A stretch of DNA of 64,000 nt from UBA8079 sp049601915 (lineage in GTDB: Bacteria > Pseudomonadota > Alphaproteobacteria > UBA6615), in NCBI GenBank assembly GCA_049601915.1, contig JBMYRB010000002.1, positions 628,852 through 692,851 on the forward strand, given 5' to 3'. Below are positions 53,267-61,505 of the stretch, piece by piece. Both the position numbers and the translations under genes were made by a program. Under the pieces are notes generated by a model, which made no database searches, had not been told where the DNA came from, and worked only from the letters and a program-made list of their open reading frames with translations. How positions within the stretch are numbered: position 1 is the stretch's first letter; the number at the start of each line of letters is the position of its first letter.

Positions 53267-54424
53267 TCACGACCAGAGCCGCTCCGTGGCCATGCGTGCC
53301 CCCTCGGCCATGGCCCGGAACTTGCCCAACACGACGCTTGGGAACACGCCCTTGCGGCCGGCGTAAGTCCCGAAACCGCAGTCGCTGCCGGCCAGTACCC
53401 GTTCGCGACCGACGATATCGGCATACTGGCAAATCCGTTGGGCGATGAGCTGCGGGTGTTCGACGAAGTTGCTGGTGGAATCGATGACGCCCGGGATGAG
53501 CACCTTGTCGTCGGGCAGGCCGGCGCCCTTGATGTCTTCCCATTCATGGGCGTGGCGCGGGTTGGCGCCCTCAAACAGAATGGCCTGCGGCCGGGCCTTC
53601 GCCAGTATCCCGAGGAGTTTTTTCAACGGGATATCGTGGGTGTGGGGTCCGGGATAATTCAGCCAGCAGATATGCATCCGCATGGCTTCGGGCGGGATGT
53701 CGCTCGTGGCCGCGTTGAGGGCCTCGACGCTTTTCTCCGCGTCCGCCAGGAACTCGGCTTCGTCCATCGCCTGATAGTCGGTGTGGCGCGCGCCGGCGAG
53801 GTCGGGGCAGTCGAGCTGCAGGACGATGCCGGCCTCGTGGATGGCGTTGTATTCCGGGCGAAGCCCCTCGATCAGTGCCTCGCGATAGGCGTCCCGGTCC
53901 GGGTAGTATCGGTTGGGCACATAGGTCGACAGGCAGCCCGGCGATACCGTGTTCATGAATATATCAGTCGATGGTGTTGTAGCGGTGGCGGCCTTCAGGT
54001 TTGCGATGTCGCGATCCAGTGGGCCATGGTCGGCATAGGATACCGGGCCCTCACACACCGTCGCCGTCATGAGTTCGGTGCCGCCCTTACCGAACGCTTC
54101 CAACATCTCGGGAAAATCGTTGAAGTCCGCGGGCGCTGGGCGGCCTACCACGCCGGTACCATCGGTCGCCTCCAGCCCGGCCAGCCGATGCCGGGCATAG
54201 ACGTGATACGAGATCTTGCTCATCTCGCCGTCGCTGACGACGTCAATCCCGGCCGCGACCTGATCCGCTACCACGGCCTTGACCGCGGCGGCCGTGCGGA
54301 CATGCAGCGCGGCGGTGTCGTCGGGTTCGCCGCGATCTTCCTGGCGTAGCAGTTCGAGCAGGTCCTCGGGCCTAGGCAGGCTGCCGACATGGGTGGTGAG
54401 AATACGGTCGGTGCTGATCTTCAT
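53267..54424 (-). CDS. MetE-core-like cobalamin-independent methyl/alkyl transferase
   Basis: Protein of the UROD/MetE-like superfamily, 385 aa from MKISTDRILTTHVGSLPRPE; ATG chosen with GAGGAA upstream. Zinc ligands His and Cys of the HxC motif are in MHICWLNYPG near residue 225, and the late Cys in AGSDCGFGT. DVVSDGEMSK near 65 is also typical. Only the catalytic half of MetE is present, as in archaeal MetE and epoxyalkane:coenzyme M transferase, both close to this length. Context favours a thiol alkyl transferase in catabolism over methionine synthesis. Confidence 0.8.
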   Translation of the reverse strand: MKISTDRILTTHVGSLPRPEDLLELLRQEDRGEPDDTAALHVRTAAAVKAVVADQVAAGIDVVSDGEMSKISYHVYARHRLAGLEATDGTGVVGRPAPADFNDFPEMLEAFGKGGTELMTATVCEGPVSYADHGPLDRDIANLKAATATTPSTDIFMNTVSPGCLSTYVPNRYYPDRDAYREALIEGLRPEYNAIHEAGIVLQLDCPDLAGARHTDYQAMDEAEFLADAEKSVEALNAATSDIPPEAMRMHICWLNYPGPHTHDIPLKKLLGILAKARPQAILFEGANPRHAHEWEDIKGAGLPDDKVLIPGVIDSTSNFVEHPQLIAQRICQYADIVGRERVLAGSDCGFGTYAGRKGVFPSVVLGKFRAMAEGARMATERLWS

Positions 54425-54604
54425 CGGGTCATTCCTCAATCTGTCGCCCGGAACGGCGAGGTTGAGGGAGTGTCGCGGTATCGACGCACCCGTGCAAGTG
54501 AACGCTGCGCCTGGCGCTGGTTTTTTGGCGCTTGCCCCCGATGAGGGTTCGGTTTGGTGTTCGTCGCCACTCGGATCGGGTGCCCGCCGTGAGCCTTCGC
54601 CCTG

Positions 54605-55630
54605 CTATTTCGACTTGTTGTAAACGTCGAACGTGTTGCTCATGTACCAGCCAAACCATTCCCGATAGGTCTGGACGGGGTATTTGGGCGGGTTGTCCGT
54701 CGAAGTGCACGTCGCCAGTGTTTCGTTGCGTGCCTCGAAGTCCGGATTGACGAAGACGGGGATCGCATAGCGGTCTTTTTCGAGCGGCGGGACCACCCGG
54801 TGGGTGGTCGCCTTGAAGCGATCATTGGTCCAGCGGGTCGCGAACTGGCCGAGGTTCACCACCATTGCGTCGTTGGGCATCTCCGGCCAGAACCAGTTTC
54901 CCTCCTCGTCCAGCACCTGCAGGCCTTCCTCGATCGCCGGCGGCAGGAATGTCATGAAGCCGGTGTCGCGATGGGCGTGGATGCCCATCTCCGCGTCCCG
55001 ATGTTCGGGTAGGGGCGGATAGGTGGCGTTCCTGAAATAGGTGTAGGGCGTGACGAAATAGGGCGCGAAATAGTCGGCGGGCAGCTCAAGCGCCAGGGCC
55101 CAGATCGGTAACAGCTGCTTGCCCAGCTCCGTTACCGTATTCATGTAGGCCAGCGTCGTTTCCCGAAACCCGGGGACTGCGTCTTCGGGGAGCCACTGGT
55201 TAGGGCCGTAGAACTGGGTGCCGGCTTGCACGAAGGGGTTATCGTCGGGGTACTCGGTCGCGGTGAAGAATGCCCGGGATATCGAAGGCTTGCGATTGTC
55301 CTCCATCTCGCCGGTTTCGAGATGGTCGGTGCGGATGCCCATATAGCCGCGATGGTCTGTGTTCAGCGGCACGGTCTGCTTCAGGTCTTCCGGCAGGTCG
55401 TGAAATTGTTTGGAGGCGGCGAACATGCCGTCGATCTGCGTCTGCGGGACACCGTGATTGACGATACACATGAAGCCGATCGTCTCCCAGACTTCGCGCC
55501 ATTGGTCGGCAAGGCGTGCCGGCGCATCGGGGTCCCCGGCAATGACGTCGCCGACGTCGATGACCGGCAGTTCCCGGCGGGGAACCTCGCGGGCGGCGCG
55601 GCTGGCGGCAGACTGGGTGATGATGTTCAT
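54605..55630 (-). CDS. Isopenicillin N synthase family oxygenase, second homologue
   Basis: 341 aa. Iron ligands are in HAHRDTGFMTF (His, Asp) and TTHRVVPP (His). Where the first homologue has Arg-x-Ser for 2-oxoglutarate, this one has DRYAIPVF, that is Arg-x-Ala. VGDVIAGDPDAP and TIGFMCIVNHGVPQ at the N-terminus are usual. Lies 180 bases upstream of the MetE-like gene on the same strand. The substrate is unknown; the altered co-substrate motif may mean a different oxygenation chemistry. Confidence 0.84.
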   Translation of the reverse strand: MNIITQSAASRAAREVPRRELPVIDVGDVIAGDPDAPARLADQWREVWETIGFMCIVNHGVPQTQIDGMFAASKQFHDLPEDLKQTVPLNTDHRGYMGIRTDHLETGEMEDNRKPSISRAFFTATEYPDDNPFVQAGTQFYGPNQWLPEDAVPGFRETTLAYMNTVTELGKQLLPIWALALELPADYFAPYFVTPYTYFRNATYPPLPEHRDAEMGIHAHRDTGFMTFLPPAIEEGLQVLDEEGNWFWPEMPNDAMVVNLGQFATRWTNDRFKATTHRVVPPLEKDRYAIPVFVNPDFEARNETLATCTSTDNPPKYPVQTYREWFGWYMSNTFDVYNKSK

Positions 55631-55764
55631 GGCGCACTCCTCCGTCGGGCATCAGGCATGCCCGTGTCGATGACAGACCGACTCTAGGAGCAGATTCCGG
55701 GTGAGTCTACGTCGTGATTATCGCGTTTTGCCGCAGTTCGGACGCCGGGGACTGATGGTCGCGT

Positions 55765-56757
55765 TTATCCGTCGACAGTCAGCATGATGCGGCCGAAATG
55801 CTTATTCGCGGCCATGCGTTCCAGCGCGGAGCCCGCCTCCGCGAGAGAGAATATTCTGTCGATCGGCATCCGGAAGGCGCCTTTCGCCAGCCCGTCCCAA
55901 AGACCCTCGCGCGCCAGGCGCACGACCTCGATATGCTCGTCGACGGAGCGCGTGCGCCCGGTCGTGCCGATGTAGGTCAAGCGCCGTTCGGCGTGGCGGT
56001 TGAAGTCGAACTGGTCCACCTCGCCGCCGAGCCGTCCGATGTTTATCATCCGGCCGTGAACCTTCGTCGCGGCCATGTTCTGGTTCGCGGTGTAGCCCGA
56101 GATCTGGTCGATAAGCAGGTCGACGCCTTTGCCGTCGGTGGCTTCGAGCACCTGATCGACCCAGCCTTCGTCGCGGGAATCGAGCGCCATGTCCGCGCCG
56201 AATTCGCTCAGCTTGCCGCGCCGTTCCGCGTTGGTGGACGTGCCGATGATCTTGCTGGCGCCGAGATGCTTGCCGATCTGCATGGCGATGATGCCTACGC
56301 CGCTGCTCGCACCCTGGACTAGCAGGGTCTGTCCGGATGCAAACTGTCCGTTGGTGACAATCGCGTCATGCATGACACAGAGCCCCGAAGCGAGCCCGGC
56401 CACCTCGATCAGATCGACCCCGCTCGACGGCACGGGCAGGGCGCGCTGCCAGTTCGAGACCGCATATTCGGCCCAGCCGGCCGCGCCGGTCGCGGAGACC
56501 TTATCGCCGACCGCGATTCCCTGGGCGTCGTCGCCGACCGCCACGACTTCGCCGGTGTAGGACGCACCCATGATCTTCTGGCCGCCGCCGACATGGCCGA
56601 AGTTGTGGCCTTGCACCGTCAGCAGGTCGGATCGGTTGACGCTGCAGGCGGCGACCTTGACCAGAATCTGGTCCGTGTTGATCTCGGGGATGTCGACCTC
56701 GGCAATTTCTACGCCGCTCTCGCCGACGGTAACCGCATTCATTTTGCCCTCGGACAT
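55765..56757 (-). CDS. Quinone oxidoreductase-like medium-chain reductase (zinc-free MDR)
   Basis: NADPH-dependent medium-chain reductase, 330 aa, of the quinone oxidoreductase group: no zinc ligands in the ACSVNRSDLLTVQG region, and the cofactor loop VQGASSGVGIIAMQ is near residue 147. SGYTANQNMAATKVHGRMINIG and the C-terminal KHFGRIMLTV are typical. Would reduce an enone or quinone. Preceded by a tandem operator-like repeat that suggests its own regulation. Confidence 0.85.
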   Translation of the reverse strand: MSEGKMNAVTVGESGVEIAEVDIPEINTDQILVKVAACSVNRSDLLTVQGHNFGHVGGGQKIMGASYTGEVVAVGDDAQGIAVGDKVSATGAAGWAEYAVSNWQRALPVPSSGVDLIEVAGLASGLCVMHDAIVTNGQFASGQTLLVQGASSGVGIIAMQIGKHLGASKIIGTSTNAERRGKLSEFGADMALDSRDEGWVDQVLEATDGKGVDLLIDQISGYTANQNMAATKVHGRMINIGRLGGEVDQFDFNRHAERRLTYIGTTGRTRSVDEHIEVVRLAREGLWDGLAKGAFRMPIDRIFSLAEAGSALERMAANKHFGRIMLTVDG

Positions 56758-56780
56758 AACTTTCCTTTTCGAAGTTCGTT

Positions 56781-56836
56781 GGAATAGTCGCTCTATCTTG
56801 GGAGATTTGGAATAGTCGCACTATCTTGGGAGATTA
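56781..56836. repeat. Tandem 28-bp direct repeat with internal inverted repeat (operator candidate)
   Basis: Two units, 56781-56808 and 56809-56836, are identical except for two positions, one a T/A change at 56792/56820 and one at the last base. Each unit contains ATAGT-CGC-ACTAT (perfect in the second copy, one mismatch in the first). They lie 24-79 bases upstream of the MDR reductase start on the minus strand and after the amidohydrolase stop. Repeated dyads at a fixed 28-bp spacing are the form of a two-site repressor or activator operator. Confidence 0.7.
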
Positions 56837-56885
56837 CGCCATGTGATTTGTTCTGAGAGAGCGGTCGGCCGTTTCGTAGCCTGTC

Positions 56886-57791
56886 TCAAACCAGGCGGTA
56901 GAACGCCGCGGCGGTGTCGTGGAAGAACGCGCGCTGTTCCGCCGCCGTCCGGTCCGCCAGCGCGGCCCGGCACAGGGCGACCACCTCGTCGTAGTTGAGC
57001 ATTAGCTTCTCGACCGGGAAGTTGCTGCCGAAGAAACAGCGCTCGGCGCCGAACATGTCGATCAGGGCGTTGTACTGCCGCGAGATGGCCGAAAGCGGCC
57101 GGGGTGTTTCCCAGTTGACGACGTTCGGGCCCGAGCATTTCACCGACATATTATCGAATTTTGCCAGCGGCTCGATCGCCCGGCGCCAAGTATCGAAGGT
57201 TTCATCGTCATCGCCCGTCAGTAGGCCGCCATGGACCAGGCAGAAGCGCAGACCCGGATGCCCGGCGACCAGTTCGGCGAAGATATCGAACTGGTTGGCG
57301 AAGCCCTGCAGCTCGAAGTGAATGTCGCGGGCCTCGAGCGCCTCCAGTCCGCGCCTGAATTCCGGGGACATGCAAAAGTCCGGACGGTCAACAACTTGCC
57401 ACACGGCCTTGTCGGGATGCCAAGCGACCACATGGCGGATGCCCCTGAAATTCGGAAATTCGAGATGCCCGTCGAGTACGTCGCCGATGTCGTCCCCCGC
57501 AATGTCGGCGTGACCCACGATCCCGTGCGGAAACCGATGTTCGTCCGCGACCCCCTGCAACCACCGGGTCTCGCCTACATGGTCGGGCGGGTTGTAATGG
57601 GCCTGTTCGTGGACCGACTTGAGCACGTTGTTGTCGCCGAAGTCGGCCAGCAAGTCATCGATCAGATAGTCACGGCGCAGCGACTCATACTCGGGACCGA
57701 AGATCTTGGGCGAGGGGGGCGCCGTCAGCCAGGGGTAATTCTTCACAACCCAAATATGGTGGTGGGTATCGATGATCGGGCCGTCATACAT
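56886..57791 (-). CDS. Amidohydrolase-2 family hydrolase (PDC lactonase-like)
   Basis: TIM-barrel metal-dependent hydrolase, 301 aa from MYDGPIIDTHHHIW; the longer frame upstream overlaps the reductase-like gene and is spurious. The HHH segment in the first strand, VHEQAHYNP near 58, CLVHGGLL near 185 and GSNFPVEKL near 262 are typical of 2-pyrone-4,6-dicarboxylate lactonase and related lactonases. Lies 23 bases after the second ketopantoate-reductase-like gene, forming a pair. Likely opens a lactone. Confidence 0.82.
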   Translation of the reverse strand: MYDGPIIDTHHHIWVVKNYPWLTAPPSPKIFGPEYESLRRDYLIDDLLADFGDNNVLKSVHEQAHYNPPDHVGETRWLQGVADEHRFPHGIVGHADIAGDDIGDVLDGHLEFPNFRGIRHVVAWHPDKAVWQVVDRPDFCMSPEFRRGLEALEARDIHFELQGFANQFDIFAELVAGHPGLRFCLVHGGLLTGDDDETFDTWRRAIEPLAKFDNMSVKCSGPNVVNWETPRPLSAISRQYNALIDMFGAERCFFGSNFPVEKLMLNYDEVVALCRAALADRTAAEQRAFFHDTAAAFYRLV

Positions 57792-57814
57792 CGCGAGCGT
57801 CCCACGTGGCGTTT

Positions 57815-58864
57815 CTACCAGCCTGCGCGTTCGAGGTTCTCCGGCCCGGGTTCCAGCTCGCCGGCATGAATCTGCCGGGCCATCTCGGTGATGCCCGCGC
57901 AGACGGGCGCCGGGCGGCCGGACTTTTCGCATTCTTCGGCGACCAGGCCCTGGATCATGTCGGTCTCGCACTGGCGGCCCTTCATAATGTCTTGCAGGCT
58001 AGTGTTGACCGGGCCGGGCCCGATGTCGGCCAGAATCTTGTCGAGCAGGGTCTCGAGCAGATTGTTGGTGTTGGTGACGTCCTCGGGTTTGAGGCCGAAG
58101 ACCGGCACGACCTTGTAGTCGAGGGACTGGCCGGCGGCGAGCGCCTCCTCGCCGGCCTGGAGGAACCATTTCCGCGCCCGGGCAGCGAACTCGGGGCCAT
58201 TCTGTTGCAGGACCTGCTCGGGGGTGCCGCCGAGGACCGCCATCGAACCCATGATCATGGCGTTGACAATCAGCTTCACCCATTTGGCCGACAGGATTTC
58301 GTCGATGATTTCCACCGAGCCGGTATGGCTGCAAAGTTCGGCGATCAGTTCGATATGGCGCTCCTGGGAGGGGTCGAAGGCGCCGATGCCAAACCAGGTG
58401 TGGTCCTTGTTGGTGCTGCGCTGGACGGTGCCCGGGTCGAACAGTTGGGAGGCGAGTTCGATGACGCAGCCGAGTGTGCGCTCGACGCCGACGATGTCGG
58501 CGATGATCTCCGCCGTCATGGCGTTCTGCACCCCGACGATTACGCCATCGTCGGCGAGATGGGGCTTGATGAGCTTTGTCAGCCACCCGGCGTCATAGGC
58601 CTTGGACACTAGCAGCACGACGTCGAACTTCTCTGTGAAGGTGCACACGTCGGAAAGGTGGTGGGCGTTGGCCGGCACGTTGATGGTGTCATCGGTCTTG
58701 CTCGTGATCGTCAGTCCGTTGGCCCGCATCGCCTCGACATGCTCGGCCCACATATCGATCATCGTGATCTCGATGCCCGCGCGGATCAGGTCGCTCGAGA
58801 TGACGCTGCCGTTGGCACCCGTGCCCAGCACTGCGATTTTTTTGTCTGCAACTATATTGTCCAT
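57815..58864 (-). CDS. Ketopantoate reductase family protein, copy 2
   Basis: 349 aa from MDNIVADKKIAVLG with GGGGAC upstream. Cofactor loop LGTGANGS is complete here. VQNAMTAEIIADIVGVERTLGC and SAKWVKLIVNAM carry the same features as copy 1, and the C-terminal half (FGLKPEDVTNTNNLLETLLDK) is nearly superimposable on copy 1 (YGLKQEDVENTNNLLETLLDK), so the two are recent paralogues. Function as in copy 1: reduction of an unknown ketoacid. Confidence 0.84.
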   Translation of the reverse strand: MDNIVADKKIAVLGTGANGSVISSDLIRAGIEITMIDMWAEHVEAMRANGLTITSKTDDTINVPANAHHLSDVCTFTEKFDVVLLVSKAYDAGWLTKLIKPHLADDGVIVGVQNAMTAEIIADIVGVERTLGCVIELASQLFDPGTVQRSTNKDHTWFGIGAFDPSQERHIELIAELCSHTGSVEIIDEILSAKWVKLIVNAMIMGSMAVLGGTPEQVLQQNGPEFAARARKWFLQAGEEALAAGQSLDYKVVPVFGLKPEDVTNTNNLLETLLDKILADIGPGPVNTSLQDIMKGRQCETDMIQGLVAEECEKSGRPAPVCAGITEMARQIHAGELEPGPENLERAGW

Positions 58865-58975
58865 GTCCCCAACCCTGTTTTGTTGGCCTTCGCAATTGAG
58901 GGCGCGACTAAGATACCGCTCTATGGAATGAAATCCCATCATCACAAGTTGAAGGGATTGGAAATTGTTTGGGGG

Positions 58976-59800
58976 TGTCTAGCCCCCATGTTCTTGGCCA
59001 TTGCTGATTAGAGTTTCTGGAATAGGTGGCCGCATGTTCAGGGCCTGATGTGGACGGATATGATTGTACTGTCTGAGCCACTGGTTGATGACGACCTGAG
59101 CCTGCTTTGTCGTGGTGACCCATTCGGCATTGAGCACCTCGCGGCGCATCGTTCCGTTGAAGCGTTCGTTTTATCCGTTCTCCCAGGGTGGCTCGGGATA
59201 GATCCGGATGGGCTTGATGCCGACCCTTTCCAGCCAGTCCTGTATCGCCTGTGCGACGAACTCCGGACCATTGTCGGAACGGATGTATTCTGGAATACCG
59301 TGGCGCAGCAGGAGTGGGTAGAGCGCCTCGAGGACATCGTCAGCCGTCATCCGGGCTCGAACCGTCACAGCCAGAGCCTGACGGGTATACTCGTCGAGAA
59401 CGATCAGCATCTTGCAGCTCCGGCCGCTGTCGAGCTTGTCATGCACGAAGTCGATGCTCCACACATGGTTCGGATGCGCTGGCCGCAGACGGATGATCGA
59501 ACTGTCCTTGTGGTAAAGACGCCGGCGCTTCTTGTGTCGTTGCGACAGCTGAAGCCCCTCTTCGCGCCAGATCCGCTCAACCTTCTTGTGGTTCACCTTC
59601 CAGCCTTCGATCCGCAGCAGCTCCGCTATCTTGCGATAGCCGCAGCGGCCGTACTGCTTCGCCAGCCGGATCAGCGCCAACCTCAGTTCGTCATCGTCTC
59701 TCTTGGCCGGTTCGTAATGTAGAGAGCTGCGCCAGAGATCGATCACCCGGCAGGTCCGTCGCTTCGACGCGTCGATGTCGATCGAGCAGATGGCGGAGAA
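58976..59800 (-). mobile_element. IS3-family insertion sequence remnant
   Basis: The segment contains an IS3-type OrfB-like transposase but no OrfA. One end may be at 58976, where TGTCTAGCCCCC follows GGGGG; the other end is not visible and homology fades near 59770. No flanking duplication is apparent. It lies beside a degraded patch and the assembly gap. Boundaries are approximate. Confidence 0.6.
58979..59770 (-). pseudogene. IS3-family transposase OrfB with an in-frame stop
   Basis: DDE-type transposase/integrase. The first catalytic Asp is in VWSIDFVHDK and the second in RSDNGPEFVAQ. A TAA at 59171-59173 stands where the family has Tyr (PWENG-stop-NERFNGT). The frame then continues through the catalytic Glu region NERFNGTMRREVL, AQVVINQWLRQYNHIRPHQ and LNMRPPIPETL to TAG at 58979-58981. 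Because the catalytic Glu follows the stop, the truncated product is inactive. Confidence 0.8.
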
Positions 59801-59941
59801 CCTGATGGCGGCGCTTCAAAGGGCAGGGTTTAAGACCCCGCCCGTGGAGCGGGTAGTCAAGGCTTCCGCTCAAGCAAGTAAGGCCGATCGCGACACCTAG
59901 AGGGTTTGTTGCCAAGCTTACTTAGCGTGCGCTGTGAACGC

Positions 59942-60526
59942 CTAGGGCAATGCGGTTGCGCGTGCTAGTTGCTCCTCGATGGCGCTCATAACCTTTTCAG
60001 AGGTCGGCGAGGTTGCGGATGAAAACCACCCGACCAATTTGCCGTCTGGTGCAATTAGGTATTTGTGGAAGTTCCAACGCGGCTTCGACAGAGGGCTAAA
60101 ATGGGTGGCGGCCCACTGGTAAAAGGGATGCGCTTCCTCGCCCCGCACATGAACCTTCTCCGTCATTGGGAAATCGATCCCGTAATTCACGTCACAGAAT
60201 TGCTTGATATCGCTCTCTGTACCCGGCTCCTGCCCACCAAAGTCGTTAGAGGGCACGGCCAAGATCACCAGTCCCTTATCGCGGTAGCGCGCCCACAGAT
60301 CAGCAAGCGCGGAATATTGCGACGTAAAACCGCATTGGGATGCCGAGTTCACCACGAGCACGGCTTTGCCTGCGAATTGAGCGAGAGGGAGTGTATCACC
60401 CTCTATTGCTGTGAAGCTGAAATCATGGGCACTACGCAGGTCGCCCTCCGCCGCCTGAACAGGGCCGGAAAACAACGCGCAGAACGCTAAGAACCAAATT
60501 TGGCTCAGTGAAACGGGGGTTCGCAT
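59942..60526 (-). CDS. Glutathione peroxidase
   Basis: Glutathione/thioredoxin-dependent peroxidase, 194 aa, with an N-terminal signal peptide (residues 1-26, ending PVQAAEG), so periplasmic. Peroxidatic Cys65 is in NSASQCGFTSQY; PSNDFGGQEPG holds the Gln and WNFHKYLI the Trp-Asn of the catalytic tetrad. Length fits Cys-type bacterial enzymes with a signal. Reduces peroxides. It stands between the IS remnant and the gap. Confidence 0.9.
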   Translation of the reverse strand: MRTPVSLSQIWFLAFCALFSGPVQAAEGDLRSAHDFSFTAIEGDTLPLAQFAGKAVLVVNSASQCGFTSQYSALADLWARYRDKGLVILAVPSNDFGGQEPGTESDIKQFCDVNYGIDFPMTEKVHVRGEEAHPFYQWAATHFSPLSKPRWNFHKYLIAPDGKLVGWFSSATSPTSEKVMSAIEEQLARATALP

Positions 60527-60651
60527 AGTTTTTGCTCGAGATCAAAGCATATGATTTTCATACGGTCCGATTTAGGCGCTGGATTACGAGCGCGCATCAA
60601 TTGTCCATTCACGGGCATGAAGACGAGTCAGCTCACCAAGTTCTTGGTGCA

Positions 60652-60709
60652 ATGAGGAACGATGAACTCATAGAGATCAAGCCATATGGTCGATTGAATC
60701 CGCGTGTCC
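60652..60709 (+). pseudogene. Possible start of a ParB-like nuclease-domain gene, cut by the assembly gap
   Basis: The only visible coding sequence, MRNDELIEIKPYGRLNPRV, resembles the first strand of ParB N-terminal domain proteins, whose members often read LKPYxRNPR near the start. The frame then enters the run of N, so the rest cannot be judged. Very weak evidence. Confidence 0.25.
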
Positions 60710-60807
60710 NNNNNNNNNNNNNNNNNNNNNNNNNNNNNNNNNNNNNNNNNNNNNNNNNNNNNNNNNNNNNNNNNNNNNNNNNNNNNNNNNNNNNNNNNNN
60801 NNNNNNN
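60710..60807. other. Assembly gap (98 N)
   Basis: Run of 98 undetermined bases. The true length is unknown. Sequence on both sides is a degraded patch, so the gap may hide a collapsed repeat or a mobile element next to tRNA-Thr. Confidence 0.99.
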
Positions 60808-60808
60808 G

Positions 60809-61055
60809 TTAACTAAGGCAGATGCCCTTGGCGCCGCCGACCGTGCAGACCGAGACTATCCGACCGTAGCGATCCCGGTCGCGCTCGACGCATTCTACCC
60901 AGTTTCGCTCGATAAGCGCCGCCAGTGCCATCGTCGCATCGGTGCCACAGTTCCACTCATCATCGTCCTTGGAGCACGACTGCCGGGCCTCGGGTGCTGC
61001 ACCCTAGCCAATTACTTAGGATAAGCGCTTCACCGTTCTCGACTGTCAATGTTTT
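60809..61055 (-). pseudogene. Thermonuclease (SNase)-like remnant
   Basis: The minus strand gives APEARQSC, then WNCGTDATMALAALI and VECVERDRDRYGRIVSV, the core of staphylococcal-nuclease-like proteins including its CERDRYGR segment. Upstream, TLTVENGEALILSNWLG looks like the VDGDTL strand of the same family, but in another frame, so a frameshift lies near 60995. A stop occurs soon after VSVC at 60809-60811, next to the gap. No intact nuclease gene remains. Confidence 0.5.
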
Positions 61056-61265
61056 CAGTCACATGGCGCGGGTGTTCGGGCTATTTCTGCGGCCTGGGTA
61101 ACATGGGGGTGGTCGACAGCTGCCCGACGATGGCAATGCGGTCAGATGATTGGGACACTCGCACATGGGCATATATCCCGGATTTCCGACGGACGACTGT
61201 TACCCGTATCGTTACCCACTGGGATTGCGATATTCGGTTCGGTCTTAGAAAGCCCGAAATTAAGG

Positions 61266-61341
61266 TGGTGCCGGCTAGAGGATTCGAACCCCTGACCTAC
61301 TGATTACAAATCAGCCGCTCTACCAACTGAGCTAAGCCGGC
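61266..61341 (-). tRNA. tRNA-Thr (anticodon TGT)
   Basis: Cloverleaf on the minus strand: acceptor GCCGGCT pairs with AGCCGGC, D-arm GCTCAGTTGGTAGAGC, anticodon stem GCTGA/TCAGT with loop TTTGTAA (anticodon TGT, Thr), T-arm AGGGGTTCGAATCCTCT, and an encoded 3' CCA. Length 76. Bordered on the left by a degraded patch, as expected of an integration site. Confidence 0.95.
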
Positions 61342-61505
61342 CCCTGTCACGAACGGCGGGACAATAGGCGCGGCACCACACACCCCGCAAGCCTGTTCGT
61401 CCCTCAAACACCCCGGTGCCAATATTTGGCCCGGCTGCTTGCCATTGCGCGCCGTTCTGGCGACATTCGTCGGACGGATCAACGAGGATGACAGAGGCAA
61501 TGCGA

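Noticed and set aside
59691..59915. Small minus-strand frame ending in the IS remnant
   Set aside because: No transposase or other motif; it runs out of frame relative to the OrfB remnant and is likely non-coding.
61049..61303. 84-residue plus-strand frame ending VPARGFEPLTY
   Set aside because: The ending is the well-known false translation of the antisense strand of a tRNA; no protein feature in the remainder.
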